This document shows positions 37,291 to 46,268 of a DNA stretch of 64,000 bases, in pieces; within the stretch, counting starts at the first letter, position 1; every line of letters starts with the position of its first letter. This stretch comes from Achromobacter insolitus (GTDB lineage Bacteria; Pseudomonadota; Gammaproteobacteria; Burkholderiales; Burkholderiaceae_B): NCBI RefSeq assembly GCF_002209555.1, contig NZ_NJIF01000003.1, positions 868,001-932,000 of the forward strand, written 5' to 3'. The position numbers and the translations under genes are program-made. The notes beneath the pieces were generated by a model. It was not told where the DNA came from, did not search any database, and saw nothing but the letters and a program-made list of their open reading frames with translations.

Positions 37291-38001
37291 CTACATCCCA
37301 AGATAGGCACGGCGCACATCGTCGCTGGCCAATAATTCCGGACAGGCGCCGCTATAGCGCACCGCCCCGTTTTCCAGCACATAGGCGCGCTGTCCCGTCT
37401 CCAGGGACTGGCCCACATTCTGTTCGACCAGCAAGATGGCCAGCCCCTCGCCATGCAGGCGTCCGATCAGGCCGAACAGCTCTTCGACCATCAGCGGCGA
37501 CAAGCCCAGCGAGGGCTCGTCCAGGATCAGCAGACGCGGCTCGGCCATCAGGCCGCGCCCGATCGCCAGCATCTGCTGTTCGCCGCCCGACATGGTGCCA
37601 GCCAATTGCCCCAGGCGTTCGCGCAAGCGCGGGAAGATCTGCAGCACCTTGTCCAGGTTGGCCGCGCGCCGTTCGCGCGCCCGCGTGAAGGAACCCAGCT
37701 CCAGGTTTTCGCGCACGCTCAGGTTGGGAAACACCCGCCGCCCTTCCGGCACCTGGATCAAGCCCGCCTTGACCACGTCGCGGTAGTGGCGGCCGGTCAG
37801 GTCCTGGCCCTCGAAGCGCACCGCGCCGCCCCAGGGCCGGCAAAGGCCGCACACGGTGTTGTTCAGCGTGGACTTGCCAGCGCCATTGCTGCCCAGCAGC
37901 ACCACGATCTCACCCTCGTCCACCCGCAGGTCGACGCCGCGCAGCACTTCCATGCGGCCGTAGCCGGCGCGCAGTCCCTGGACTTCCAGCAGCGCGCTCA
38001 T
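37291..38001 (-). CDS. ABC transporter ATPase (LivF-like), second importer
   Basis: This 236-residue ATPase shows Walker A GSNGAGKST, signature MSGGEQQMLAIG and Walker B LLILDEPSLGLSP. The start is the ATG at 38001, overlapping the LivG stop by 4 bp. It belongs to the five-gene Liv importer heading the large catabolic operon. Confidence 0.94.
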   Translation of the reverse strand: MSALLEVQGLRAGYGRMEVLRGVDLRVDEGEIVVLLGSNGAGKSTLNNTVCGLCRPWGGAVRFEGQDLTGRHYRDVVKAGLIQVPEGRRVFPNLSVRENLELGSFTRARERRAANLDKVLQIFPRLRERLGQLAGTMSGGEQQMLAIGRGLMAEPRLLILDEPSLGLSPLMVEELFGLIGRLHGEGLAILLVEQNVGQSLETGQRAYVLENGAVRYSGACPELLASDDVRRAYLGM

Positions 38002-38753
38002 GCCGGGGCTCCCTGCGCGGCCAGCCTGGCCGCCGCGCCCTGGCCCAGATAGGCCTCGACCACCGCCGGGTCGCGAGTGACCTCGCCCGGCGTGCCGGAG
38101 GCGATCAAGCGGCCCTGCGCCAGCACCCACACATGTTCGGCCAGGCTCATCACCGCGCGCATCACGTGTTCGATCATCAGCACGGTCACGCCGTCGTCGG
38201 CCAGCTTTTTCACCACCGGTATCATCTCGTCGATCTCGCTCGGATTGAGCCCCGCCAGCACCTCGTCCAGCAGCAGCAGGCGCGGCCGCGTTGCCAGGGC
38301 GCGCGCCAGTTCCAGGCGCTTGCGTCCCGCCACGGTCAGGTCCGCCGCCGGCCGGTCCAGCAAGGACTGCAGGTTGACCCGCGCCGCGACGGCCTCGGCC
38401 GCTTCCAGCGCCTCGCGGCGGTTGCCCAGCCGCAAATGCGCGCCCACCGCAATGTTCTGCCGCACCGTCTGCGCGCCGAAGGGCTGCACGATCTGGAAGG
38501 TGCGGGTCAGCCCCAGCCGGGCTGACTCGTGGGGCGGACGGCCGGTAATTTCGCTGCCCGCGAAATGCACCGAACCGGAACCCGGCTTGAGAAATCCGGA
38601 CAGCAGGCCGAACAACGTGGTCTTGCCCGCGCCATTGGGACCGACCAGCGCGGTCAGCGAGCCCTGGCGCACGTCCAGGCTCACGTCCTGGACCGCCTTC
38701 AGGCCGCCGAACGTGATGGAAAGATTGCGCGCTTGCAGAAGGATCTCAGACAC
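37998..38753 (-). CDS. ABC transporter ATPase (LivG-like), second importer
   Basis: This 251-residue ATPase shows Walker A GPNGAGKTTLFGLL, Walker B RLLLLDEVLAGLNPSE and switch histidine in MIEHVMRAVMSL. The usual signature motif reads LTVAGRKRLELA, with TVAGR in place of SGGQ, which is common in the LivG family. It overlaps LivM by 8 bp. It forms the ATPase pair with the LivF-like protein. Confidence 0.94.
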   Translation of the reverse strand: MSEILLQARNLSITFGGLKAVQDVSLDVRQGSLTALVGPNGAGKTTLFGLLSGFLKPGSGSVHFAGSEITGRPPHESARLGLTRTFQIVQPFGAQTVRQNIAVGAHLRLGNRREALEAAEAVAARVNLQSLLDRPAADLTVAGRKRLELARALATRPRLLLLDEVLAGLNPSEIDEMIPVVKKLADDGVTVLMIEHVMRAVMSLAEHVWVLAQGRLIASGTPGEVTRDPAVVEAYLGQGAAARLAAQGAPA

Positions 38754-39717
38754 GGACGCGCTCCTTTGCCCGGAACAGGCCGCTCAGCGCCTGGCCGCTG
38801 CCAGTAATGCCGCGCGGCAGGAACATCACGATCACGATCAGCACCACCCCGTAGATGACCATGCTGATGCCCGGCAATTCGCCGAACAGGTTGCGCGTGA
38901 GGTCGCTCAACGCGTGCAGGGTGACCGCACCGAGCACGGGTCCCCACAGGGTGCCCAGTCCGCCCACGATGGCGCCGACCAGCGCTTCCACCGACACCGC
39001 CGAGCCGAAGGCGATGCCCGGGTCGATGTACTGGAACACCTGCACGTAGAAGGCGCCCGCCGCGCTCATGAAGGCCGCCGACAGCGCGATCCCGCCCAGC
39101 TTGACGCGCAGCGGATTCACGCCGATGGCGCGCGCCGCGTCCTCGTTGTCGCGCACGGCCTGCAGATAAGCGCCAAAGCGCGAATGACGCAGCCAGGCCG
39201 TGACGGCCAGCGCCAGCAGCACGAAGGCCAGCAGCAGGTAGATGTAACCCCGGCGCGAACCGAACTGCATGTTGGCCAGGCCTTCCTGCAGCGGCACCAT
39301 CAGTCCCACCCCGCCCCCGGTGAACGACACCGACAGCGCCAGGATGCGGAACACTTCCGCGAACGCTAACGTCACCAGCGCGAAATATGAGCCTTTCAGG
39401 CCGTAGCGGAAGGTCAATCCGCCCACCGCCAGTCCGACCAGAGCGCCCAGCGCGATCGCCATGGGCAGCGCCAGCCAGGGATTGATGCCGAGGTTCAACT
39501 GCCCCAGTGCCTGCGCATAGGCACCCACGCCGAAGAACAGCGCATGGCCGAACGACAGCTGGCCGCCATATCCGCCCAGGATGTTCCAGGCCTGGGACAG
39601 CAGGGCCGCGTACAGCGACATCATCACGAACGTCAGCGCCACGCCCGATTCGGTCAAGGCGGCCGCGGCCGCCAGCGCCGCGCCGAACAACGCGATAGTC
39701 AATAGATCCTTGCCCAT
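38746..39717 (-). CDS. ABC transporter permease (LivM-like), second importer
   Basis: This 323-residue membrane permease has eight to ten predicted helices. LivM landmarks are NILGGYGGQLSFGHALFFGVGAYA (about 44-67) and LQAVRDNEDAARAIGVNPLRVKL (about 188-210), the cytoplasmic coupling region. The start was set at ATG 39717, 2 bp after the LivH gene. Unlike the first importer in this window, LivM and LivG are separate here. Confidence 0.94.
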   Translation of the reverse strand: MGKDLLTIALFGAALAAAAALTESGVALTFVMMSLYAALLSQAWNILGGYGGQLSFGHALFFGVGAYAQALGQLNLGINPWLALPMAIALGALVGLAVGGLTFRYGLKGSYFALVTLAFAEVFRILALSVSFTGGGVGLMVPLQEGLANMQFGSRRGYIYLLLAFVLLALAVTAWLRHSRFGAYLQAVRDNEDAARAIGVNPLRVKLGGIALSAAFMSAAGAFYVQVFQYIDPGIAFGSAVSVEALVGAIVGGLGTLWGPVLGAVTLHALSDLTRNLFGELPGISMVIYGVVLIVIVMFLPRGITGSGQALSGLFRAKERVRV

Positions 39718-39719
39718 GG

Positions 39720-40592
39720 TCAGCCCCTCGCCCCGAACAGCCCCTGCGGGCGAAACAGCAGCACCGCGATGAAGATCGCGAATATGCCCATCTGGCCCAG
39801 CGAGTCGCCCAGGAACAGGCCCCCGATGGATTCCACTACCCCGATCAGCAAGCCGCCGACCAGCGCGCCTACGAAACTGCCCATGCCGCCCAGCACCACA
39901 ATGGTGAAGGCCACCAGGACGAAACCGCCGCCTACCTGTGGATTCACGTAATAGGCGGGCAACAGGAAGCACGCCGCCGCTCCCAGGCAAGCCATGCCGA
40001 TGCCGAATGACAGCGCGTAGACCTTTTCCACGTCGATGCCCATCAGCTTGGCGCCCTGCTTTTCCTTGGCCACCGCGCGGATTGCCCGGCCCAGGTCCGT
40101 GCTGCGGATGATCCAGAACAGCACCGCGGCCACCGCCAGCGCGCCGCAGAAGGCGATGATCTTCGGCAAGGCGATCATCGCTGGCCCGATCTCGACGGTA
40201 GCAAGCGTGTAGGCCGTGTCGATGGTGCGCGTGTCCGACTTGAACCACACCAGGGCCAGGTTCTCCAGCACGATGGCCAGCCCCAGCGTCACCAGCAGGA
40301 TGTTTTCGTCCTTGCCGTGGCTGGCGCGGTTGATCACATAGCGCTGCAGCGCATAGCCCAGGACGAACATGCCGGCCACCACCAGCGGCAACGCGGCGTA
40401 GGGGTCGATGCCCAGGCGATCCTTGAGCAGGTACACGGCATACAGCGCCACCATCAACGCCGCGCCATGCGCGAAGTTGATGATGTGCAGCACGCCGTAG
40501 ATCAAGGTCAGGCCCAGGGCGATCAGTGCGTACACCGCGCCCGTGGTCAGGCCATTGAGCACCGAGGAAAAAAGGATGGCGGGATCAAGCAC
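39720..40592 (-). CDS. ABC transporter permease (LivH-like), second importer
   Basis: This 290-residue membrane permease starts MLDPAILFSSVLNGLTTG and contains the LivH pattern GVLHIINFAHGAALMVALYAVY (about 34-55), as well as GGMGSFVGALVGGLLIGV near the C-terminus. Only 2 bp separate it from the binding-protein gene and from LivM. It forms the pore with the LivM-like subunit. Confidence 0.94.
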   Translation of the reverse strand: MLDPAILFSSVLNGLTTGAVYALIALGLTLIYGVLHIINFAHGAALMVALYAVYLLKDRLGIDPYAALPLVVAGMFVLGYALQRYVINRASHGKDENILLVTLGLAIVLENLALVWFKSDTRTIDTAYTLATVEIGPAMIALPKIIAFCGALAVAAVLFWIIRSTDLGRAIRAVAKEKQGAKLMGIDVEKVYALSFGIGMACLGAAACFLLPAYYVNPQVGGGFVLVAFTIVVLGGMGSFVGALVGGLLIGVVESIGGLFLGDSLGQMGIFAIFIAVLLFRPQGLFGARG

Positions 40593-40594
40593 GC

Positions 40595-41800
40595 TCAGGC
40601 CTTCAGCGGGAAAATGGCGTCGGCCTGGCGGTAATCGGCAGGGATGACCACCTTGATGTCCCCGCCGATCACTTGCGTCAGCAGGGGCTGCGCCCCTGTG
40701 TTCTGGCCGTTCACGAATTTGGTCGGACCGTAAGGCATGAGGTGATCGGCGAACGTGCTGGCAGCCAGCGCGTCGATGATGGCGGCGCGATCGGCCGACT
40801 TGGCGCGCTCCAGCGCATCGGCCAGCAACAGCACCGAGGTATAGGTCATGAACACCTCGTAGCTGAAGTAAGCGCCCTTCTCCTCCACGCGCGCCTTCAG
40901 GGGCGCCACGCGGGCATCCTTGGGATTGAACCAGTGGTTGCAGTCGAGGATGCCGTTGGCGATGTCGGGGAATTCCTTCAGGAACTTGTAGCTGGAAGCC
41001 GCGCCGCCCAACACGGAGTAGATCGCCTTGGGCTGCACCTTCTGCTGCTTCATGGCGCGCAGCAGCAATGCGTATTCGTTGTAGTAGTTGGCCGGGATCA
41101 CGATGTCCGGATTGAGGGACTTCATGCGCAGCACAATGTTGTTGAAGTCGCGCGTCGGGTTCGGGTGCTTGACCACGTCTTTCACTTCGAAGCCGTGCTG
41201 CGGCAGCGCCTTGGACAGCAGCGCCGCGGTGCCGGTGCCAAACAGCGAATCCTCGTGCACGATCATTACGGTCTTGGCCGGCTTGCCCGCCGCATCGTTG
41301 AGCGCCGCCAGGTCCGTGATGGCGCGTTCGCTACAGGCGCGGTAGCCCGGGCCGAAGCGAAAGGTGTTCTTCAGGCCGCGCTCGACGATCTGATCCGCCA
41401 CGCCCACATCCACCACATGCGGCAGGTTGTACTTGGCCGCGGTCTGGGTGGTAGCCAGGCAGATTGCCGATGCGTAGGCGCCGACGATGGCCGACACGCC
41501 CGCTTCGTTCATCTTCTCGACCTCGGCGGATCCCGCCTCGGGCCGCGACTGCGCATCGCCCAGCATGGCCTCCAGCGGCGCGCCGCCGAGCGACTTGATG
41601 CCGCCGGCCTTGTTGATGTCCTCGATCGCCAGCAGCGCGCCCAAGCGGCATTGCTGGCCCGAATAGGCCAGCGCTCCCGTCACCGGATGCAGGATCCCGA
41701 CCTTCACAGGCTTGGCGCCCTGGGCGCGGACCACCCACGGCGCCGACACGAGGGCGGCCGCGGCGGCGGATTGATAGAGGAAAGTGCGGCGCGAATTCAT
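40595..41800 (-). CDS. ABC transporter substrate-binding protein (Liv type, Tat signal)
   Basis: This 401-residue periplasmic receptor carries a likely Tat signal (SRRTFLYQSAAAAALVSAP, residues 3-21) with a cleavage region ending VVRAQG. The type I binding fold follows, beginning VKVGILHPVTGALAYSGQQ. The ATG at 41800 has GGAG at good spacing; an upstream TTG overlapping the GntR stop is less likely. It is the second gene of the operon. Its ligand would define the pathway substrate. Confidence 0.92.
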   Translation of the reverse strand: MNSRRTFLYQSAAAAALVSAPWVVRAQGAKPVKVGILHPVTGALAYSGQQCRLGALLAIEDINKAGGIKSLGGAPLEAMLGDAQSRPEAGSAEVEKMNEAGVSAIVGAYASAICLATTQTAAKYNLPHVVDVGVADQIVERGLKNTFRFGPGYRACSERAITDLAALNDAAGKPAKTVMIVHEDSLFGTGTAALLSKALPQHGFEVKDVVKHPNPTRDFNNIVLRMKSLNPDIVIPANYYNEYALLLRAMKQQKVQPKAIYSVLGGAASSYKFLKEFPDIANGILDCNHWFNPKDARVAPLKARVEEKGAYFSYEVFMTYTSVLLLADALERAKSADRAAIIDALAASTFADHLMPYGPTKFVNGQNTGAQPLLTQVIGGDIKVVIPADYRQADAIFPLKA

Positions 41801-41817
41801 GGGCGATCTCCGAGGGT

Positions 41818-42615
41818 TCAATGGAATTGGGCGGACAGCTCTTCGCTGACCCAGACCTTGGCGTCGATGCTGCCGACGCGTGACAGCTGCAACTGGTACT
41901 GATAGCGATCCGGCCGGTACAGGCCCTGCAGCAATTGCACGGGCCGCTCGTCCACATCGCGCACGATGCGTGTCACGGCTAGCAGCGCCGAACCCACGGC
42001 CACGTCCAGGTGACGCGCCACCTGCGCATCGGCCAGCCGCGCCGAAATGGTCTGTGTGGCGCCGCCGAACTCCACGCCGGCTGCCTCCAGCAGCATCAGC
42101 AAGGGTTCGCGCTCCAGGTCTTCGCGGGTGAAATCGGCCACCGCCTGCGGCACATAGGTAGTGATGTGGGACAACGGGCCGGCCTCGGTGCTGCGCACGC
42201 GCAGGCTTTTGTGCACGGGCGCGCCGGGCGCGAGGTCCAGCGCCTCGGCCACGACCGGCGGCGCCGACACCAGGGTGCTGTCCAGAACCCGCACCGAGGT
42301 GCGCAGGCCCATGTTGACGATGTTTTCCAGCAACCCGGTCAGATGCGCCTTCTGCTGCGGATTCGATTTAGGCGCGCTGGACGGGCTCGCCGGCGCGCGC
42401 AGCGGCCAGGTGCCCAGGCCGGGCCGGCGCGACACCAGACCGTCGGCGACGAGCATTTCCATGGCTTTGCGGATGGTGATGCGGGCCACGTCGAACTGGT
42501 CTGCCAGCGCGTGCTCTCCTGGCACGCCATCCTGATCGAAACGCCCCTCCTGCACCTGTTCGCGCAGGACGAGATAGATCTGGTGGTACTTCGGAAGCGG
42601 TAGTGAGGTTCCCAT
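41818..42615 (-). CDS. GntR-family regulator (HutC/UTRA subfamily)
   Basis: This 265-residue regulator has an N-terminal GntR winged helix (about 8-75, with FDVARITIRKAMEMLVADGLVSRRPGLGTW) and a C-terminal UTRA effector domain (about 95-260), the UbiC-like ligand pocket. It is the first gene of the operon and likely represses it until an effector, perhaps the imported substrate, binds. The predicted -10 box lies about 7 bp before the ATG and no ribosome site is visible, so the message may be leaderless. Confidence 0.93.
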   Translation of the reverse strand: MGTSLPLPKYHQIYLVLREQVQEGRFDQDGVPGEHALADQFDVARITIRKAMEMLVADGLVSRRPGLGTWPLRAPASPSSAPKSNPQQKAHLTGLLENIVNMGLRTSVRVLDSTLVSAPPVVAEALDLAPGAPVHKSLRVRSTEAGPLSHITTYVPQAVADFTREDLEREPLLMLLEAAGVEFGGATQTISARLADAQVARHLDVAVGSALLAVTRIVRDVDERPVQLLQGLYRPDRYQYQLQLSRVGSIDAKVWVSEELSAQFH

Positions 42616-42622
42616 GACGGGA

Positions 42623-42651
42623 ACTCTATGAGTGTCCTAATGTACCGTCAA
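42623..42651 (-). promoter_or_regulatory. Predicted promoter of the GntR-headed catabolic operon
   Basis: On the minus strand TTGACG (42646-42651) and TAGAGT (42623-42628) are exactly 17 bp apart. This is the best sigma-70 match noted in the window. The predicted start falls at about 42616, next to the GntR ATG (42615). Confidence 0.6.
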
Positions 42652-42653
42652 TG

Positions 42654-42678
42654 GAACAAATGCAATTGAGGGTTGTTC
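42654..42678. promoter_or_regulatory. Candidate operator GAACAA-N13-TTGTTC
   Basis: An inverted repeat with 6-bp arms (42654-42659 and 42673-42678) lies just upstream of the -35 box of the GntR-headed operon and ends at the stop codon of the upstream cyclase gene. It could be a GntR-type or activator site. Binding is inferred. Confidence 0.35.
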
Positions 42679-44450
42679 TATCGGGAAAACACTGAGGGGG
42701 CCGCCTCGATGCGATTGCGCCCGCGCTGCTTGGCGTAATAGAGGGCGCGATCGCTGCGGCTGAGGGCCAGTTCGGCGTCCGCGTCCAGCGTGTGCATGGT
42801 CGAAATGCCGATGCTGACGGTCAGGGGGATGTGGCGGTCGTCGCCGAGCGAAAACGGCGCGGCGGCGATGCGTTGCTGCACGCGGGTGGCAAAGGCGTGC
42901 GCGCGTTCGATGTCGGTATCCGGCAGCACCACGGCGAATTCTTCGCCGCCGATGCGCCCCACCAGGTCGACCGCGCGCAACTGGGCCCGCAACGTGTTGG
43001 CGAAGTGCTGCAGCACCCCGTCCCCAATGGCGTGTCCCCAGGTGTCGTTGATGCGCTTGAAATGGTCCAGGTCGCACATCAGCACGGCAGCGCAGTCGCT
43101 GCCCTGCCGCTTGATGCGAGCCAGTTCCGCCGCAATGCGCGACATGAAGTGGCGCCGGTTCGGCAGCGTGGTCAGGGCATCGGTGGCGGCGAGTTCTCGC
43201 AATTCGAAATCGGCCCGCTTGCGGTCCGTGATGTCGGTGACGAAGCCATGCCATACGACGGTGCCGTCCGGCCCCTTGCGGGGGCTGGCGTCTCCCTGGC
43301 GCCAGCGCAGGCCCTGCTGCGGCAGGCAGACGCGGAACTCCAGGTGCCACGGCGTCTGCGCCGCCGCCGCGGCCTGCAGGGACGCGTGATAGGTAGCCAA
43401 GTCCTCCGGATGGACGCGCTGCTCGATCGCCGCGGGACTGACGCGCACGTCGTAGGGCGTGAGTTCGAACATGTCCCAGATGCCCGCGCTGACATACAGG
43501 AAGCGCGACCCGCCCTCGGGCCGCTGGCCGCACTGGAACACCATGCCCGGCACGGCGTCGGTCAGGTTTACCAACAGGTCGGCCGTGCGCCGCAGGCGCT
43601 CGGACATGGCGCGCATGGCGCTGATGTCGGTGGTGGTGCCCATCATGCGCAAGGCCCTGCCCTCCGCATCGCGGCTGACGACTTTGCCCCGGCTGCAGAT
43701 CCACTTGTAACTGCCGTCCTTGCAAAGGATGCGGTGTTCGACCTCGTAGCTTTCGGTCTTGCCCTCGAAATGCGCCTGCATGGCGGCGCGCACATAGTCG
43801 GCGTCGTCCGGGTGCAGGCGCTTGTAGGAGTCTTCGATGCGATTGGTGACTTCGGATTCGGCGTAACCCAGCAACGCCTTCCAGCCCGGTGAGTACGTGA
43901 TCTCCCCGGTTACGACGTTGCGGTCCCAGATGCCGGTGCCGCTGCCCGCGATGGCCATGGACAGATTGCGCGCCTCGTCCCGCCAGCTGTCTTCCGCTGC
44001 CCGTTCCTCCGCCAGGGCCTGGCGCTTCTCCACGGCGGCGGCCGCCAGTTCGGCAAAATCGCGCAGTGCGTCCAGGTCATCGTCAGCGAATTCGCGTGGC
44101 GCCCCATGCAGGAGGCGAAACGTGCCCATCTGCCGGCCATCGGCCGCGCGCAGCGGGCAATCCACGGAAAAAGGAAGGGATCCCGGTTCGGCGCAAGCGG
44201 CGGGTAGCGCGCCTGCGTGGGCCTGCCAGACGCCATCGGCATCGCTGCAGGCCACCAGCACCATATCCACGCCGAAATGCCGCCTGGCCAGGCGCGCAAG
44301 CCGGTCCAGGGGACCGTCGAGCCCGGTTTGCACATTTTCCGCGCAGCCGGCGCGCGCAGATGCAGTGGGAACGTCACCTGGTGTGGGCATTTCTGGACCT
44401 GATTCAACACGGATTATCGGTATGGTCATGCCGGTGACCATGACTGACAT
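42678..44450 (-). CDS. Diguanylate cyclase with GAF and two PAS domains
   Basis: This 590-residue cytosolic signalling enzyme should make cyclic di-GMP. Domains in order are a GAF-like sensor (about 45-150), a linker helix, PAS-PAC (about 165-290, SGTGIWDRNVVTGEITYSPG), a second PAS (about 300-410) and GGDEF (about 420-580). The active-site loop is GGEEF (in RIGGEEFAVVLPD). An allosteric RxxD motif was not identified with certainty. No EAL domain and no membrane helices are present. The start is uncertain among three in-frame ATGs (44450, 44441, 44429), none with a strong ribosome site. Confidence 0.9.
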   Translation of the reverse strand: MSVMVTGMTIPIIRVESGPEMPTPGDVPTASARAGCAENVQTGLDGPLDRLARLARRHFGVDMVLVACSDADGVWQAHAGALPAACAEPGSLPFSVDCPLRAADGRQMGTFRLLHGAPREFADDDLDALRDFAELAAAAVEKRQALAEERAAEDSWRDEARNLSMAIAGSGTGIWDRNVVTGEITYSPGWKALLGYAESEVTNRIEDSYKRLHPDDADYVRAAMQAHFEGKTESYEVEHRILCKDGSYKWICSRGKVVSRDAEGRALRMMGTTTDISAMRAMSERLRRTADLLVNLTDAVPGMVFQCGQRPEGGSRFLYVSAGIWDMFELTPYDVRVSPAAIEQRVHPEDLATYHASLQAAAAAQTPWHLEFRVCLPQQGLRWRQGDASPRKGPDGTVVWHGFVTDITDRKRADFELRELAATDALTTLPNRRHFMSRIAAELARIKRQGSDCAAVLMCDLDHFKRINDTWGHAIGDGVLQHFANTLRAQLRAVDLVGRIGGEEFAVVLPDTDIERAHAFATRVQQRIAAAPFSLGDDRHIPLTVSIGISTMHTLDADAELALSRSDRALYYAKQRGRNRIEAAPSVFSR

Positions 44451-44505
44451 TCTGTCACGCTCTGCACCAAAATAGCATCATTTTGAACGATATGATCGCC
44501 GGCCT

Positions 44506-45147
44506 ATGGAACACCCTATCCGCGTGCCCTCAGGCTGGCTGCAACAGGCCCGGCTTCTGCTCCTGGCCTTCCTGCTAAGCCTCTATTGCGGCGGCGCCGC
44601 CGCCCAGCCATTCGACCTGCAGGCGGAGAACGCCCGCTACCGGCAATGGCTGGCGGACTTCCGCGCCGACCTCTTGCGCCTGCGGCAGTCTCCCGACCCG
44701 GCCGCGGCCGATATCGATAGCCTGTTCGCGCGGACCATCGTGCCAGGCTCCCGCGCCACCCAGCTGGTCAAAACGCTGGGCGAGGCGCCCGGCGACTCCA
44801 CCAGCGGCGAAATCCACTTTGCGGGCTTCGCGCGCGTCTTCCTGGCCGCCCTGGCCGACTCGGTGGTGGCGGGCGACGGCGGCGACTTCCCCGAGACCCA
44901 GGCCAAGTACCAGAAACATGTACTGCGCGTCCGTTACATGCATGTCGACGGCGACGGCCGGCTGGAGCCCTATTTCAACAATCCGGAAGTCTTCAAGCCC
45001 TACCGCCTGCCCCAGGCCGGCACCCTGGAGCGCAATGCCTATCCCTTCCTGCTGTTCGAAGACCGCGACGGCAAATTGCGGCTGGGCGGCGTGTCCAGGG
45101 AGTTCTGGGACCTGGTGAAGTTCATGGATGCGCTGCAATATGCTTGA
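44506..45147 (+). CDS. Exported protein of unknown function
   Basis: This 213-residue protein was not recognised. A Sec signal peptide is clear (about residues 15-34, LLLLAFLLSLYCGGAAAQ). The mature part is mixed alpha/beta with an acidic middle (VHVDGDGRLEPYFNN region) and no cysteines after the signal. It overlaps the next gene by 8 bp, so the two are co-translated and probably work together in the envelope. No catalytic motif was seen. Confidence 0.75.
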   Translation: MEHPIRVPSGWLQQARLLLLAFLLSLYCGGAAAQPFDLQAENARYRQWLADFRADLLRLRQSPDPAAADIDSLFARTIVPGSRATQLVKTLGEAPGDSTSGEIHFAGFARVFLAALADSVVAGDGGDFPETQAKYQKHVLRVRYMHVDGDGRLEPYFNNPEVFKPYRLPQAGTLERNAYPFLLFEDRDGKLRLGGVSREFWDLVKFMDALQYA

Positions 45148-46249
45148 ACGACTTGCCCTCGCCCTGAGCGCCATCGCCTATGCCGGCGGCGCGGCGGCCT
45201 GCGGCCCCGCTCCCGTCGATTTCACCGCGCCCGTGGCGCTGAAGGCCGTGCCCGTATCGGCCGGCCTGGGCGACGACCGCGTCCTGCTGGGCCTGCATGG
45301 CGAACGCATTGCCGCCCGTAACACGCCGGTCTGGGTGGAAGAGACCGGCGACCCGCTGCCGCGGACCTGGATGGACAAGGTCGATTGGTCCGCCTACCAG
45401 CTGGACGGCGTCGATCAGGCGCCCGCGCGCCTCTATTTCGATGCCGACGGCCGGCTGTGCCGCGCCGAACGTTATGAGCTGCCGCCGCGCAACGCCCAGG
45501 GCGCCGCGCCCTTCCTGTCCGGCGGCTACGCGCTGGAATACGACGCCGCGGGCGCCCTGACGCGCGTGGTCGAATACGAGCAGACGGAGTACCGGCGGCC
45601 CGCCGCCTACGCGGCAAGCCGCCAGACCTGCCTGCGACGCGACGCCCGGGGCGCGCTGAGCGCCTTCATCAGCGAGGGTTGCGGCAGCGCGCAGGAGCCG
45701 CAAGGCGGCCGCTTCTATGCGCGCGACGCCGACGGTCGCCTGCTGCGCGCCATCGACACCACCGCGCAGGGCGGCGCCTTCCGGGTCCAGGCCTATGACG
45801 CCGAAGGCCGGCCGCAGCAGCGCTATCTGCGTCGCTACTCTCCCGGGGAAAGCGACAGGTCCTATGCCGATATCGAGACCGCGGCGCGGGACTCCCGCCC
45901 CTACGCACTGAAACGGGAGGAACTGGGCAGCCTGTCAGCCGAGGTTCCGGGCAACGAGTGGCGCATCGTGCGCATCGCCGACGAAATACCGGTGAACGAC
46001 TCGGACATGCAATCCTGGGATCCCCGCACGCAGACCATCCTGGCCCAGGGCGTGACCGACCCCAAGGGCCGCGCGCCGCTCGCGGCGGACGTCCAGGCGC
46101 GCGTGTGGCAGGCCATGAACGACAAGCCCGGCCGGATCTTCTGGTATTCAGACCCCATGAGCCGGGTGCTGCTGGTGCCCGCGATGGACGAGGCCCGCTG
46201 GCGGGCCTGCGCGGATCCCGCGAACCCGTCCGCCGACGCCTGCGGCTGA
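45140..46249 (+). CDS. Exported protein of unknown function with YD-like motifs
   Basis: This 369-residue protein has a signal peptide (about 1-20, AYAGGAAAC, with a cysteine that might be a non-canonical lipobox). The mature part has several segments reminiscent of YD repeats: EYDAAGALTRVVEYEQ, YARDADGRLLRAID and AYDAEGRPQQRYLRRYS. These appear in scattered form, not as a full RHS array. The start ATG at 45140 lies inside the upstream gene's end. Function is unknown. Confidence 0.75.
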   Translation: MLERLALALSAIAYAGGAAACGPAPVDFTAPVALKAVPVSAGLGDDRVLLGLHGERIAARNTPVWVEETGDPLPRTWMDKVDWSAYQLDGVDQAPARLYFDADGRLCRAERYELPPRNAQGAAPFLSGGYALEYDAAGALTRVVEYEQTEYRRPAAYAASRQTCLRRDARGALSAFISEGCGSAQEPQGGRFYARDADGRLLRAIDTTAQGGAFRVQAYDAEGRPQQRYLRRYSPGESDRSYADIETAARDSRPYALKREELGSLSAEVPGNEWRIVRIADEIPVNDSDMQSWDPRTQTILAQGVTDPKGRAPLAADVQARVWQAMNDKPGRIFWYSDPMSRVLLVPAMDEARWRACADPANPSADACG

Positions 46250-46268
46250 GGCGGCCGGCGCGGCACGC

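Noticed and set aside
45140..46249. RHS/YD-repeat toxin
   Set aside because: Only a few loose YD-like segments occur, with no repeat array, no RHS core and no C-terminal toxin junction or immunity gene.
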